Assembly: GCF_036898095.1 (NCBI RefSeq)
Contig: NC_090725.1
Span: forward strand, 210,362,570 to 210,426,569
Reading direction: 5' to 3'
Source: Palaemon carinicauda
Lineage: Eukaryota; Arthropoda; Malacostraca; Decapoda; Palaemonidae
Length of the DNA stretch: 64,000 nucleotides
Part shown: in pieces, positions 22,016-32,500 of the stretch
Layout of the letters: every line of letters begins with the position of its first letter
Numbering within the stretch: the first letter of the stretch is position 1
Translations under genes and position numbers: made by a program
The notes under the pieces: model-generated
Databases searched by the model: none
Told to the model about the DNA's origin: nothing
What the model saw: only the letters and a program-made list of their open reading frames with translations

Positions 22016-24058
22016 CTGCCCACAGCCTCAGACAGGGGTAGGAGCCAGATTGAAGAGCTTCTGGCAGGCCTGGGAGAAGAGTCTGTTCGGTTGCTCAGAG
22101 AGGGGTACAAAATTCCGTTTGTACGCAAACCTCCTCTAGTGACAACTCCCATAGACCTCTCTCCCAGGTACCGAGAGGAGTCAAAGAGACAAGCCCTAAA
22201 CCAAGAAGTGTCTCTGTTGCTAGAGAAGGGAGCGGTGGTGAAAGTCTCGGACCTTCAATCACCGGGGTTTTACAACCGTCTCTTCCTAGTCCCAAAGAAT
22301 ACAGGAGGTTGGAGACCGGTGCTAGACGTCAGTGCGCTCAACATTTTTGTTACGAAAACAAAGTTCACTATGGAGACCACGAAGTCCGTCTTAGCAGCGG
22401 TCAGAAAGGGAGACTGGATGGTCTCTCTCGACCTACGAGATGCGTACTTCCACATTCCTATACACCCGGATTCCCAACCGTTTCTGAGGTTTGTTTTCAG
22501 GAATATGGTATACCAGTTTCGGGCCCTGTGCTTTGGCCTCAGTCCTGCTCCTCTCTTATTTACGAGGCTCATGAGGAATGTGGCAAAATTCCTCCATTTA
22601 TCGGGTATCCGAGCCTCCCTGTACTTGGACGACTGGCTTCTCAGGGCATCGTCCAGTCATCGCTGTCTGCAGGATCTTCATTGGACGTTGGGTCTGACCA
22701 AGGAATTGGGACTTTTGGTCAACCTAGAAAAGTCCCAACTGATCCCATCCCAGACTATTCTATATTTAGGGATGGAGATTCGCAGTCCAGTTTTTCGGGC
22801 TTTTCCGTCTGCCACCCGAATAGATCAAGCCCTGCTCAAAGTCCAACTAATGCTGAAGAGAGAACGGTGCTCAGTCAGGAATTGGATGAGTCTCGTAGGA
22901 ACTCTATCATCCCTGGAGCAGTTTGTCTCGCTAGGAAGACTACACCTTCGGCCTCTCCAGTTCCATCTAGCCTTTCACTGGAACAAGGACAAGACGTTAG
23001 AGACGGTATCAATCCCGGTCTCCAAACCAGTAAAGGCATGCCTGAAATGGTGGAACAGCAATATCAGTCTGAGAGAGGGACTATCCCTAGCAGTCAAGAA
23101 CCCAAACCACGTGTTGTTCTCAGACGCGTCGGATTTGGGTTGGGGTGCGACCCTGGACGGTCGGGAATGCTCAGGTCTGTGGACCTCAAGTCAGAAGAGC
23201 ATGCACATCAACGGCAAGGAGCTATTGGCAGTCCACTTGGCCTTGATGATATTCGAAAGTCTCCTTCGAAACAAAGTGGTAGAGGTCAACTCCGACAATA
23301 CCACAGCTTTGGCGTACATCTCCAAGCAAGGAGGCACAAACTCCCTCAAGCTGTAGGAGATCGCAAGGGACCTGCTCATTTGGTCAAGAAATCGAGGCAT
23401 CTCCCTGTTAACGAGATTTATCCAGGGGGACTTGAACGTCTTGGCAGACTGTCTCAGTCGGAGGGGTCAGGTGATTCCCACGGAATGGACCCTCCACAAG
23501 GACGTGTGCAAGAGTCTTTGGGCGACTTGGGGTCAACCCACCATAGACCTCTTTGCCACCTCGATGACCAAGAGGCTTCCAATCTATTGCTCTCCAGTCC
23601 CAGATCCAGAAGCAATACACATAGACGCATTTCTACTAGATTGGTCTCATCTGGACTTATATACATTCCCACCATTCAAGATTGTCAACAAGGTACTGCA
23701 GAAGTTCGCCTCTCACGAAGGGACAAGGTTGACGTTGGTTGCTCCCCTCTGGCCCGCGAGAGAGTGGTTCACCGAGGTACTTCGATGGCTGGTAGACTTT
23801 CCAAGAAGTCTTCCTCTAAGGGTAGATCTATTACGTCAGCCCCACGTAAAGAATGTTCATCAAAGCCTCCCCGCTCTTCGTCTGACTGCCTTCAGACTAT
23901 CGAGAGACTCTCAAGAGCTCGAGGCTTTTCGAAGGAGGCAGCCAGTGCGATTGCAAGAGCGAGGAGAGCTTCTACCATTAGAGTATACCAGTCGAAGTGG
24001 GAAGTCTTTCGAGACTGGTGCAAGTCAGCATCTGTGTCCTCGTCCAGTACCTCTGTAG
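22016..24058 (+). pseudogene. RT, RNase H and methyltransferase-position ORF2 of DIRS A, one stop
   Basis: Copies the element RNA into cDNA. RT blocks: SPGFYNRLFLVPKNTGGWRP, SLDLRDAYFHIPIHP, QFRALCFGLSPAPLLF and the catalytic box YLDDW. RNase H follows: LFSDASDLGWGATL, KELLAVHLAL, NSDNTTALAYISKQGG and LNVLADCLSR supply its acidic residues. Next come IDLFATSMTKRLPIYCSPVP, DAFLLDWSHLDLYTFPPF and LVAPLWPAREWF, the position where DIRS elements carry a Dam-like methyltransferase; no classical DPPY motif is visible. No ATG precedes the RT core, and the frame is that of gag across one TGA. A TAG at 23354-23356, between KQGG and the LLTRFIQG block of RNase H, is the only internal stop. Confidence 0.92.
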
Positions 24059-24957
24059 CCCAAATCGCAGATTTTCTCTTACATCTGAGAAATGTTCGCT
24101 CCCTCTCAGCTCCCACGATTAAGGGCTACAGGAGCATGTTGGCTTCGGTCTTTCGTCATAGAGGCTTAGATCTTTCCAACAATAAAGATCTCCAAGATCT
24201 CCTTAAGTCTTTCGAGACCTCTAAGGAACGTCGTTTGGCGACTCCTGGATGGAACTTAGACGTGGTCCTAAGGTTCCTCATGTCAGACAGGTTTGAGCCA
24301 TTACATTCAGCCTCCCTGAAGGATCTCACCCTCAAGACACTTTTCCTAGTGTGCTTGGCTTCGGCAAAAAGGGTCAGTGAACTTCATGCCTTCAGTAAGA
24401 ACATCGGCTTTTCTACAGAAAAAGCCACATGTTCACTTCAACTTGGTTTCCTGGCCAAAAATGAACTGCCTTCTCGTCCTTGGCCTAAATCTTTTGATAT
24501 ACCTTGCTTATCAGAGATCGTAGGCAACGAACTGGAGAGAGTGCTATGTCCAGTTAGAGCTCTTAAGTTCTACTTAGCCCGTACTAAGTCATTACGAGGT
24601 AGATCTGAGGCATTATGGTGCTCAGTTAAGAAACCATCATTGCCTATGTCAAAGAATGCTTTGTCATATTTTATCAGATTTTTAATACGAGAGGCTCATT
24701 CTCACTTGAATGAGAAAGACCGATGTTTGCTTAAGGTTAAGACGCACGAAGTAAGAGCTATAGCAACCTCCGTGGCCTTTAAGCAAAATAGATCTCTGCA
24801 AAGTATTATGGACGCGACCTTTTGGAGAAGCAAGTCGGTATTCGCGTCATTTTACTTAAAAGATGTCCAGACTCTTTACGAGGACTGCTACACACTGGGT
24901 CCATTCGTTGCAGCGAGTGCAGTAGTGGGTGAGGGTTCTACCACTACATTACCCTAA
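23785..24957 (+). CDS. Tyrosine recombinase ORF3 of DIRS A, intact (390 aa)
   Basis: Tyrosine recombinases of DIRS elements insert a circular cDNA by cutting and rejoining through a tyrosine-DNA link. The core-binding domain is at about residues 35-130 (STIRVYQSKWEVFRDWC, APTIKGYRSMLASVF). The catalytic domain has Arg196 in SAKRVSEL, His321 and Arg324 in HEVRAIATS, and the nucleophile Tyr357 in FASFYLKDV. All key residues are present. The start at 23785 overlaps the last 274 bases of ORF2 in another frame, and the corresponding ATG is conserved in B, C and H. The frame is open further upstream to 22309, but that part lies over RT and is a shadow. The C-terminus EDCYTLGPFVAASAVVGEGS is shared with B and, in trace form, G. 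Confidence 0.94.
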   Translation: MAGRLSKKSSSKGRSITSAPRKECSSKPPRSSSDCLQTIERLSRARGFSKEAASAIARARRASTIRVYQSKWEVFRDWCKSASVSSSSTSVAQIADFLLHLRNVRSLSAPTIKGYRSMLASVFRHRGLDLSNNKDLQDLLKSFETSKERRLATPGWNLDVVLRFLMSDRFEPLHSASLKDLTLKTLFLVCLASAKRVSELHAFSKNIGFSTEKATCSLQLGFLAKNELPSRPWPKSFDIPCLSEIVGNELERVLCPVRALKFYLARTKSLRGRSEALWCSVKKPSLPMSKNALSYFIRFLIREAHSHLNEKDRCLLKVKTHEVRAIATSVAFKQNRSLQSIMDATFWRSKSVFASFYLKDVQTLYEDCYTLGPFVAASAVVGEGSTTTLP

Positions 24958-25349
24958 TTCCAATATCCTTTTAATCTGTCTCTTGAAATGTTTTTAATCT
25001 TGTTTTTGGGTTGTACGGAAGGCTAAGAAGCCTTTCGCATCCTGGTTGATTTGGCGGGTGGTCAAAGTCATTTCTTAAGAGCGCCCAGATTAGGGGTTTG
25101 ATGAGGTCCTGTTGTATGGGTTGCAGCCCTTGATACTTCAGCTCCTGGGAGTCTTTCAGCATCCTAAGAGGATCGCTGGGCTTCGTGAGGAAGACAGACT
25201 AACAAGGCAGAGTAATCGTCTAAGTCAACTTCCTTACCAGGTACCTATATATTTGGGTTTTGTTATGTTATAACTGTCAAAAACTCTAAGCATATACGCT
25301 GTAAACTTAATTAACTCTGGTCTTTACCCACCACCATGGGTGTGAATCA
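24958..25349 (+). other. 3' untranslated region of DIRS A
   Basis: No ORF. It resembles the corresponding part of B and ends at CCACCATGGGTGTGAATCAG before the ICR. Confidence 0.7.
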
Positions 25350-25445
25350 GCTATTATATATTCACCGGCTAAGTTAAATATTTAAAAATGATATTTTAAT
25401 TATAAAATAAATTTTTGAATATACTTACCCGGTGAATATATAAAT
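25350..25445. repeat. Internal complementary region (ICR) of DIRS A
   Basis: First half CACCGGCTAAGTTAAATATT is the reverse complement of the left end (about 19147-19167). Second half TTTTTGAATATACTTACCCG is the reverse complement of the right end (about 25637-25656). The join, TTTAAAAATGATATTT, is the predicted circle junction. This layout is diagnostic for DIRS elements. Confidence 0.93.
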
Positions 25446-25487
25446 TAAAGGCCCTCCCTTCCTCCCCAATAGAGACGCAGCGGGATG

Positions 25488-25683
25488 AGAAGAATTGAGG
25501 CTTGTTTACATGCATATGCGGTATCTGGCCGATAGTTGGCGCTGGTGGGCACACCCGCAACCTTCATAGCGATCGCTCGCGAGTTTTTGTGTGTTTTCTG
25601 TCGAGCCGCTGGAGCAGCAGCTATTATATATTCACCGGGTAAGTATATTCAAAAATTTATTTTATAATTAAAATATCATATTT
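25488..25683. repeat. Right inverted terminal repeat of DIRS A
   Basis: Inverted copy of 19141-19313 (ATCTGGCCGATAGTTGGCGC, TCGAGCCGCTGGAGCAGCAG), with a right-specific tip ending ATTAAAATATCATA before TTT. Confidence 0.95.
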
Positions 25684-26215
25684 CCCAAAAAGGGAGACGC
25701 AAAAGACCTGAAAAATTACCCCCCAATAAGTTTACTTATTGATATATATAATATTTACCAAGATCTTGTAAGGCCGAATAGAAAGGCATCTAGACTTTAA
25801 TCAACTAAGCTAGCAGGCAGGCTTTAGAGAATGGTATTCAACAACTGACTATATCCATATAGTTGATTAGCTAAGGGAGAAATCATCAGAATATGACAAA
25901 CCATTATGTATGGCATTTATAGACTATGAGAAACCTTTTGATTCTGTCAAAACTTCAGCAGTAATGAAACCCCTTCAAGGAAAAGTAGATGAATATTATT
26001 TAAGAACACTTGAAGATATCTATATGGGAATTACAACTCTCTTAAAACTACTTAAAGATAGTGAGAAAATTCCAATTGAGAAAGGAGTTAGATAAGGAGT
26101 CCCCATCTCTTAAAATTCAGATAGAAAAAATGTAGGAATTAACAACTTGAAAATTTGTTGATAACATAGTTCTGCTTAGATATTTATATCATAAATTCTA
26201 TGAAAACTTTAATAA
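25684..26215 (+). pseudogene. LINE reverse transcriptase fragment, right piece
   Basis: It continues the fragment at 18960-19140 after DIRS A: PKKGDAKDLKNYPPISLL, then frameshifts, then KPLCMAFIDYEKPFDSVKTS (about 25900-25950), MGITTLLKLLKDSEKI and IEKGVRQGVPIS. These are standard LINE RT blocks with the catalytic F-x-D-Y region. The FADD box is lost; the fragment breaks off near LKICW at about 26160. Confidence 0.88.
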
Positions 26216-26409
26216 GAGGCCTACCGACACTGTCATATTTTAGATACTCAAATATTTTTTAATTCCTATCTAGTATACACTAATTCATTTATCTATGATG
26301 TTGTTTTTTTGCATTCGGTTTTCTTATGAATTTTTATTTGAACTATTTTACTTCATCACAGTTGCAGTGCTAGTGTACTATTGGTAATAGTTGCTTATGT
26401 ATTTTTCAG

Positions 26410-26585
26410 GAAAGAAGCGAAGAGTTACTTTTATAGAAGTCAACAATGATGTCAACTGTATGATAGATATTGCTAAAGTATCAGATATTGTATTGATGCT
26501 GATTGATGCTACGTTTGGTATTGAAATGGAAGTATTTGAGTTTTTAGAAATATGCCGTGCTCATGGAACTCCTCGTGTCATGGGT
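26410..26585 (+). CDS. BMS1: BMS1 exon, middle of the GTPase domain
   Basis: It continues the exon at 5443-5633: the split Gly codon (G + GA) gives GKKRRVTFIEVNNDVNCMID, then IAKVSDIVLMLIDATFGIEM and ends PRVMG. This is the switch region and third and fourth strands of the BMS1 G domain. Acceptor ATTTTTCAG at 26409, donor GTAAGTATG at 26586. The exon ends in phase 0 and is free of stops. The intron before it is about 20.8 kb, the one after it only 206 bp. Confidence 0.95.
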
Positions 26586-26791
26586 GTAAGTATGAATTGA
26601 TCTCTGCTAGAAATTTTGATTGGCATTTCTTCGGTATTTATTAGCTCTTTAGCTCTTTGTGCCAAGTAATTTTGTTACTTGCAGAATTTTAGAATTGAGT
26701 TTATAGTCTGCATATATTGGGCTTGGTTGGAAATTTTAACCTTATAGTGGTTCCCCTCATTTTTAAGATCTTTATTTTTTTTCCATTTTAG

Positions 26792-26909
26792 ATCTTGAAT
26801 CATTTGGATATGATGAAAGACAACAAAGCTATGAAGAAAAAAAAGAAAGTTCTGAAGCACAGATTTCAGGTTGAGCTCTATCCTGGTGCAAAACTCTTCT
26901 ATCTGTCAG
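26792..26909 (+). CDS. BMS1: BMS1 exon, end of the GTPase domain
   Basis: It encodes ILNHLDMMKDNKAMKKKKKV, then LKHRFQVELYPGAKLFYLS. NHLD stands where other BMS1 proteins have THLD, the G4-like box for guanine recognition. PGAKLFYLSG is near-invariant in the family. Acceptor TTCCATTTTAG at 26791, donor GTGAGTTTC at 26910. The last G begins a Gly codon completed at 44436, 17.5 kb away. Confidence 0.95.
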
Positions 26910-27005
26910 GTGAGTTTCAAAAATAGTAACAAACTGAATAACTCCATTATTTGGAATGTTTTTCATCTTTTTTTTGTTTTTTGTTTTTTATCTTTCATGA
27001 GATTA

Positions 27006-27400
27006 AATGTAAATGGGTGTAAGAAATAAGTTAGCAGCTAGAGTGGATATGAATGTGTTGAGTTGGTTTGGCCATGTTGAGAGAATGGAAAATGGCTGTC
27101 TGCTGAAGAAGGTGATGAATGCAAGAGTTGATAGAAGTACAAGAGGAAGGCCAAGGTTTGGGTACCCAGGATGGAGGGAGTGAAGAAAGCTCTGGGTGAT
27201 AGGAGGATAGATGTGAGAGAGGCAAGAGAGCGTGCTAGAAATAGGAATGCATGGCGAGCGATTGTGACGCAGTTCCGGTAGGCCCTGCTGCTTCCTCCGG
27301 TCGCCTTGGATGACCTCGTAGGTAGTATCAGTAGGGGATTCAGTGTTATGAATCTTCATCTGTGATGTTTTCATTAGCCGTCCTACGCGACTTCTGTCAA
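27006..27400 (+). pseudogene. LINE 3' end fragment
   Basis: It encodes VDMNVLSWFGHVERMENGCL, MNARVDRSTRGRPRFG and, frameshifted, the REARERA and NAWRAIV blocks. It is close to the end of the LINE at 41824-43304, including the TTCCGGTAGGCCCTGCTGCT segment after the stop. WFGHVxRM is a common C-terminal motif of arthropod LINE ORF2. Everything upstream of this piece is missing. Confidence 0.88.
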
Positions 27401-27642
27401 TTCCCCTGTATGCTAGAATTCTTACCTGCTGTTGCTCATCAAGTCTCATTGCATGTTTCAACTATGCCAGTCTTGGAGATAGTTGATAGAAAATTATGAA
27501 TTGTATACTGTAATGTTTATTCTTATAGATTATATCCTGCAAAAATATAATTGTTACAAAAATGATTTTATATAAAAATTAAGATAAACATTTAATGATA
27601 CTTCTTTTTGAAAGGATGAGAAATATCCTTTTGTTCAACATT
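27401..27642. other. No gene seen
   Basis: AT-rich intron sequence between the LINE tail and element D. Confidence 0.5.
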
Positions 27643-28025
27643 TAAAGGATTTTGACGAAGGAAAAATCTATTTCTGGGGAGGGACCTGTGTCACCTGGTG
27701 AAAAGGTACTTCTTGTCACTTTTCTGATATAAATAATTTCCAAATATACCAGAGAAAGTTAAAGCATGGAATGCAGAGGTTACTACCCTCGCGCGAGCAC
27801 CCCTAAGGGCGTCGTGTATAAAGAAAGGGCGTGTGAAAACCACTATTCACAGGTCGTCTTCCATTTAGAGTATTCCTTCGTCAATATACGTGCGGTGAAC
27901 CGACACAGCGGTCCTAACCATACCAACTTGAACCACCCCACCGACGCCCAACACCAGCGCCATCTGACATCCTTCTGTGTGACTAAAATGGCTTGGAAAG
28001 GAAAGGGAAGGGAAAAAACAGGGAA

Positions 28026-28120
28026 GGGTTTCACCGGGCGACACAGGTCCCTCCCCAGAAATAGATTTTTCCTTCGTCAAAATCCCTTTTCTGAGTCGAC
28101 CTGTGTCGCCCGGTGAAAAT
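28026..28120. repeat. ICR of element D
   Basis: It contains the inverted copy of D's right tip and then CGACCTGTGTCGCCCGGTGA, which in the DIRS model copies the missing left tip. Confidence 0.7.
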
Positions 28121-28465
28121 ATACAAGAGAATGCCTTCCAAGCCCATAAGTATCAAAACAATAAAGGGGAATTAAAAAACATCATGTACATGTAGAAGGT
28201 TTACTAAATGAAATGAAGAAATGTAATACAACTATCACAAATTTCAAAAACCTTAAGTATAAAATTGGTAATAAATGGAATGAATACCTAAGAGTAAGAC
28301 TATATACATCTCATAAACAAAACGACAAATGAACAATGTACAAATGACATAACAGTAGATACTAGGGAAGCTAAATCCCATCCACAGAGGTGAGAGGCAT
28401 CTTGGTGAGAGTGGCAGGTAGGAGGGAGAAGAAAGAGAGTTGGACGAAATGGAAGAAACGGAAGG

Positions 28466-29191
28466 TTACTCTGGGGAGATGACACTCCCAGTTGCAATAG
28501 TAGAAAATTCTAGGGCCTGTAAGTTCTTTAAATAGTGGCGTTTAAAAACCATAGGAGATTTCCAACCTGTATACTTTTTAAGCTCATCAAAGTTTATATT
28601 TTGAAAATAATTAATTGAAGTGGCTACTGCTCGGATATCATGTGCATGGGGAAAAGATTCCGGATTAGCTTGCTTAATGAAGTGAAGTATTTGCTGTCTA
28701 ATTCCTTGAATGGAGATACTGCCTCCTTGTTCCCTGACGAACAAGGGACCAGATGAGCGTGTGACAGATCTAGCTAAAAAGGCCCTAAGAGTCACTACTG
28801 GACACAGAGAAGCATCATGTGGAAGAGGGATAATCTTCCATGGAGATCATCCGTTTTGAGGGTCTTCATTTTTAGCTAGGAAAGTTCTATCCGAGGAGAG
28901 TAGTACTTCCCCTGATGGTAGGAAATCTAGGTTTTCAGGATTACAGGAGAGAGCTGCTAATTCTGAAATTCTGGCACCTGAGGCCATGGCTGTAAGAAAT
29001 AGGGTCTTTCTAAGAAGCGAAATGTATGAGCAGGATTCGTTATTGGTGTCCGATGCCAGTTTTAAAACATCATTTAGAAACCATGAGACCTTTTGTGGAC
29101 GGATAGAAGGTCTAAGCCTAGCACAGGCTTTAGGAATGGATGAAAAATAGGAAACTGCCAAGTTAATATTGAAGCCCACCTGAAAAATCTT
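28466..29191 (-). pseudogene. Tyrosine recombinase of element D, C-terminal two thirds
   Basis: Minus-strand frame from IFQVGFNINLAVSYFSSIPK to VISPE. Catalytic Arg is in ASGARISELAAL, the HxxR box is HDIR in AHDIRAVATS, and the Tyr is in KRHYLKNL. One in-frame TGA at 28847-28849 breaks it; otherwise it is open. Joined over the insertion of C to 37178-37567, with the shared AAA codon, it gives one frame of about 372 codons, the usual size of a DIRS recombinase. Confidence 0.88.
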
Positions 29192-29390
29192 TTTGTTCCG
29201 TAACCGAAATACAAACCACGCTATTTACAGAGGGTTTACCTTTTAGCGCAGCTGAAATGACGAGCCAATAGTTTTAACGAGGGTTAATTACCCCCGCGCT
29301 AGTTAGCGGGGGGTGGGGAAGGGTAGCTTGCTACCCCTCCCCCCTCCACACACACTGGGGACTTGCTTCACTTCACTTTTGGCTTGGCGG
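29192..29390. repeat. Left inverted terminal repeat of DIRS C
   Basis: GAAATGACGAGCCAATAGTT, GGGTGGGGAAGGGTAGCTTG and ACTTGCTTCACTTCACTT recur in reverse complement at 36970-37125. The tip GTTCCGTAACCGAAATACAA is unique to this side and is copied inverted in the ICR. Confidence 0.95.
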
Positions 29391-29506
29391 TGATCAGACG
29401 TGTCTGCTCATCGCCCTCGTGACAGACTTTAATTTTCTGCTCTTTCTTTTCAGCGTGTGTGTTGGTTGGAAGTTGACCTTCAGTTATTTCTTCTATATTA
29501 TTTACG

Positions 29507-32500
29507 ATGCGTACATGCCCTGGAGTTGCCGGTCGTCCTTGTGGGACTTTCATGTCGGACGTGAATACGGATCCGCACACCCTCTGCCCTCAATGTCGGG
29601 GCCGACGGTGTGACCAGGAGAACATGTGCCATGAGTGCAGGGAGTGGTCTGCCTGCCTCCCAGTGGGAGAGGTTTGGCCGTCGGCGTAAGAAGAAGTCCA
29701 AGAGAGACCGTTCTCCTCCGGGGTTAGCCTTGAAGGAGGAAGGTTCTCGGGACTCTTCTTCCGCCGCCCAAACCTCCTCCGAAGCTCCCCCTCGTCCGCC
29801 TCCTAAGGAGAGTCGGCCGAGTGGGAGCGCAGGCCCTTGTTCTGTTTCCCGACCTTCGGTGGGGGGAGAGGGCGTCGCCTCCCATAGCGAGGCGGTTCCC
29901 CCTCCTCCTCCGGGGGAGGTTATTGATAATGCCTTATCCAGTGATGATCTTTTACAGATTTGGTCGTCCCTGGGGCTTAAGGGCTTGCCCTCCAGGGTCG
30001 CTCTTATTGACCTTGTCTCGTTGGGGGCCGCTGTTAAGCAGTCGCCGGCGTTAGCAGAGGTAGACCCTCTGTCTATTGTCGACGTCGTGGTGACAGAGGC
30101 CTCCGACGTGGCTGGGCAATCCGCCGCAGGTGCTGTTGCGGGTGATGGTGCTAAAGGCTCTCCTCCTCCTTCCGTACATCCTTCGAAGGGGGAAGTGAGT
30201 CCTTCGGTCTCGGCTGCTGCTCAGCTTCCTTCTGATGGAAGTGCTTTGACGGAGACTCCCCTTCGGAGGACTGATGGTCCCGACGATCTTCCCCGAGGCC
30301 GCCTCCGCCGTAAGGCTCACTGTCCGCTACGCCACAAGGGCCTCCCTTCCCCTTACAGGGGGACTAAGAGGTGCCTTTTTGGGTCTTCATCCTCCGGGGG
30401 GGACTCTCCTCGTCAGCCTCAACCTACAGCTCCGCCTTCCTTGAACCTCTCTACAGACCGCTCACCATCTCCTGCCAGATCTTCGCCTTCTGGAGAACTC
30501 GTCACCTGACGGGCAACGGTCCCTTCGGGGCTAAGGGATCCTTCCCTTACGCGAGCAGTGCTAGCGCACAAGCGCTCTCCTGCTTGCCAGCGCTCTCCTG
30601 ACCTTCAGCGCTCTCCTGCTCGTCGACGATCTCCTGCTCGCCGACGCTCACCTGCTCGTCGGCTCTCTCCTGATGTTCGCCCCCCTCGCCAGCGCTCTCC
30701 TGCTCGTCAGCTCTCTTCCGAGCGTCAGCGCTCATTTGAGGACCATCGCCCTGCGGTCTCTGGCCACCTTTAGTTCCTGCTGAGCTCCCTGCTCACCATC
30801 TGCCTGGTCCTGTGGCTACGCAACATCGTGCTGCGCGTGTGTCAAAAACACATGTTCGCCAACGCGCCAGCGATCTCCCAGTTCCTGCTCGTGAACGCGC
30901 CGCGCCACCTGTCCTTTCACATGACACGCGTCGACCTTCTGCTCGCCAGCGATCTCCAGCTCGCCAGCGATCACCTACGCGCCAGCGATTACCTCCTCGC
31001 CAGCGTTCACCTGCTTGCCAGCGCGCACAGGCGATCTTAGTATCGCCTATTCAACAGCGACAGCTAGCGCGCCAACGTTCTCCAATGCTCCTGAAGGAAC
31101 ATGGTTCGCCAGCTTCTAGCTCGCCATCGCGCGATCGCCCGCCTGCGCATGCTGCTCGCCATCGCTCGCCCTGCACGATCGCCCTCCTGCGCATGCTGCT
31201 CGCCATCGCTCGCCCCTGCACGATCGCCCTCCTGCGGATGCTGATCACCATCGCACCCCATCACGCGATCATTCACCTGCGCATGCTGCTCGCCATAGCT
31301 TGCCATTACGCGGTCATTCACCTGCGCATGCTGCTCACCATCGCACGCCAGTGCGTCGACATGCCACATCGCGCCATCGCCAACTTGAGCGACTGCACTC
31401 ACCAGCTCGTCATCGATCGCCTGTGGATCTACATCGCCAGCGATCTTCCTCACCTACGCGGCAGCGCGTTCCCTCGCCGTCGCGCCAACGCTTGCGTTCG
31501 TCGCCTCGGACACGCGTTCATTTACCTGCCCACTATCGCGCCCACTCGCCCGCGCGACCGCTCGCCTGCGCGCCCGCGCGACCACTCACCCGCGCGACCA
31601 CTCACCCGCGCGACCGCTCGCCTGTGCGCCCACGCGATCGTCCACCTGCGCGCCCGCGCGACCATTCGCCTTCGCGCGACCATTCGCCCTCGCGCGACCA
31701 TCGTTCGCGGCGAATTCCGCAGCCAGTGGTAGCAGCAGGAACGCGTGCTCCTAGACGGCACTCGGGATCACCTCCATCCAAACACAGGTTGGTAGTGCAG
31801 GACGAGGAGAGGTTAGTACACCATTCTTCCCCACCTTCTTTTCAGGCAGGTACCGTCGTGTCCACTCCAAACGATCGCCCGATCCCTTTCCCTTTAGCGA
31901 GGATTTCGGACTGTGTCCTTGGAGCAGCAGACTTGGTTTGGTCCTCTGGCACGGGCGTTAGTGAGGGTTATGAAACCAGCACTCGCCGGCCAGGGTAACA
32001 AACCAACGGCTGTCTCTCCTACGCTGAAGAGAAAGAGAGGAGTGGACTTCGTGGTGACTTCCCCCAGGGCGACGTTGGTTCCCAAGAGGTCGGTCGCGAA
32101 GGTCCCTTCTCCTGCACGAGTACTCTCTCCTTCTCCCGTGGACGAGGCCTTTCCGTCCTCAGGTGAGTCCAGTGGGACGGTAGTCTTCCCCTCGGCACCA
32201 GGGGGGGAGACTTCGCTTCAGGCAGGAGAATCGTCTCGTGAGGAAGGGGCCCCTCGAACCTCGTTGTTGGGATCCTGTATCCCTCCCAGGAGGGAATCCA
32301 AGGATTCCAAGACTGTCCCTAAATCCTCTGCAAGGATTCGTCAGGAGCCCACGACTACCCAGGGGAATGTCCACGTATCACCCCAGGAAGAGGTTCCTGG
32401 GGTAGGAGACTTAGCTGCCAGCCCGCAGGGAGGAGAACAGCAAGAATCCGAACATGCCTTCTGGCAGGTCCTAAGCCTGATAAGGCAACTTAACGGGCTT

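Larger units (their letters stand above)
19141..25683 (+). mobile_element. DIRS-type retrotransposon A, full length, near-intact
   Basis: Left ITR 19141-19313, gag ORF 19514-22015, RT/RNase H ORF 22016-24058 (one internal stop), tyrosine recombinase 23785-24957, ICR 25350-25445, right ITR about 25488-25683. Total is about 6.54 kb. TTT lies at both edges (19141-19143 and 25681-25683). Removing the element joins two parts of a LINE RT. It is the best-preserved element in the window: gag and recombinase are fully open. Confidence 0.95.
27643..29191 (-). mobile_element. DIRS-like element D, 3' part (interrupted by C)
   Basis: Read on the minus strand: recombinase end (to 28466), non-coding tail, ICR (28026-28120) and right terminal repeat (about 27643-27720). 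The tip TTTTGACGAAGGAAAAATCT then ATTTCTGGGGAGGGACCTGT recurs inverted in the ICR (ACAGGTCCCTCCCCAGAAAT then AGATTTTTCCTTCGTCAAAA). Element C is inserted at 29192; D resumes at 37178. No gag or RT of D is seen, so its left part is deleted. The tips resemble those of F. Confidence 0.75.

Noticed and set aside
22309..23784. N-terminal extension of the recombinase ORF of A
   Set aside because: The frame is open but overlies RT and RNase H, which are conserved in the other frame. The conserved ATG at 23785 is the better start. The same applies upstream of 35173 in C and 12978 in B.
23785..24957. Bacteriophage-type integrase from a prophage or bacterial contamination
   Set aside because: The gene sits between DIRS RT and an ICR, inside a spliced animal gene. 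It is a DIRS recombinase.
27766..28116. Plus-strand frame of 116 codons at the end of D
   Set aside because: It overlies the terminal repeat and ICR of D and has no relatives I recognise.
31051..31453. Minus-strand frames opposite the Ser-Pro-Arg repeat of C
   Set aside because: Composition-driven shadows of the repeat with no family resemblance.
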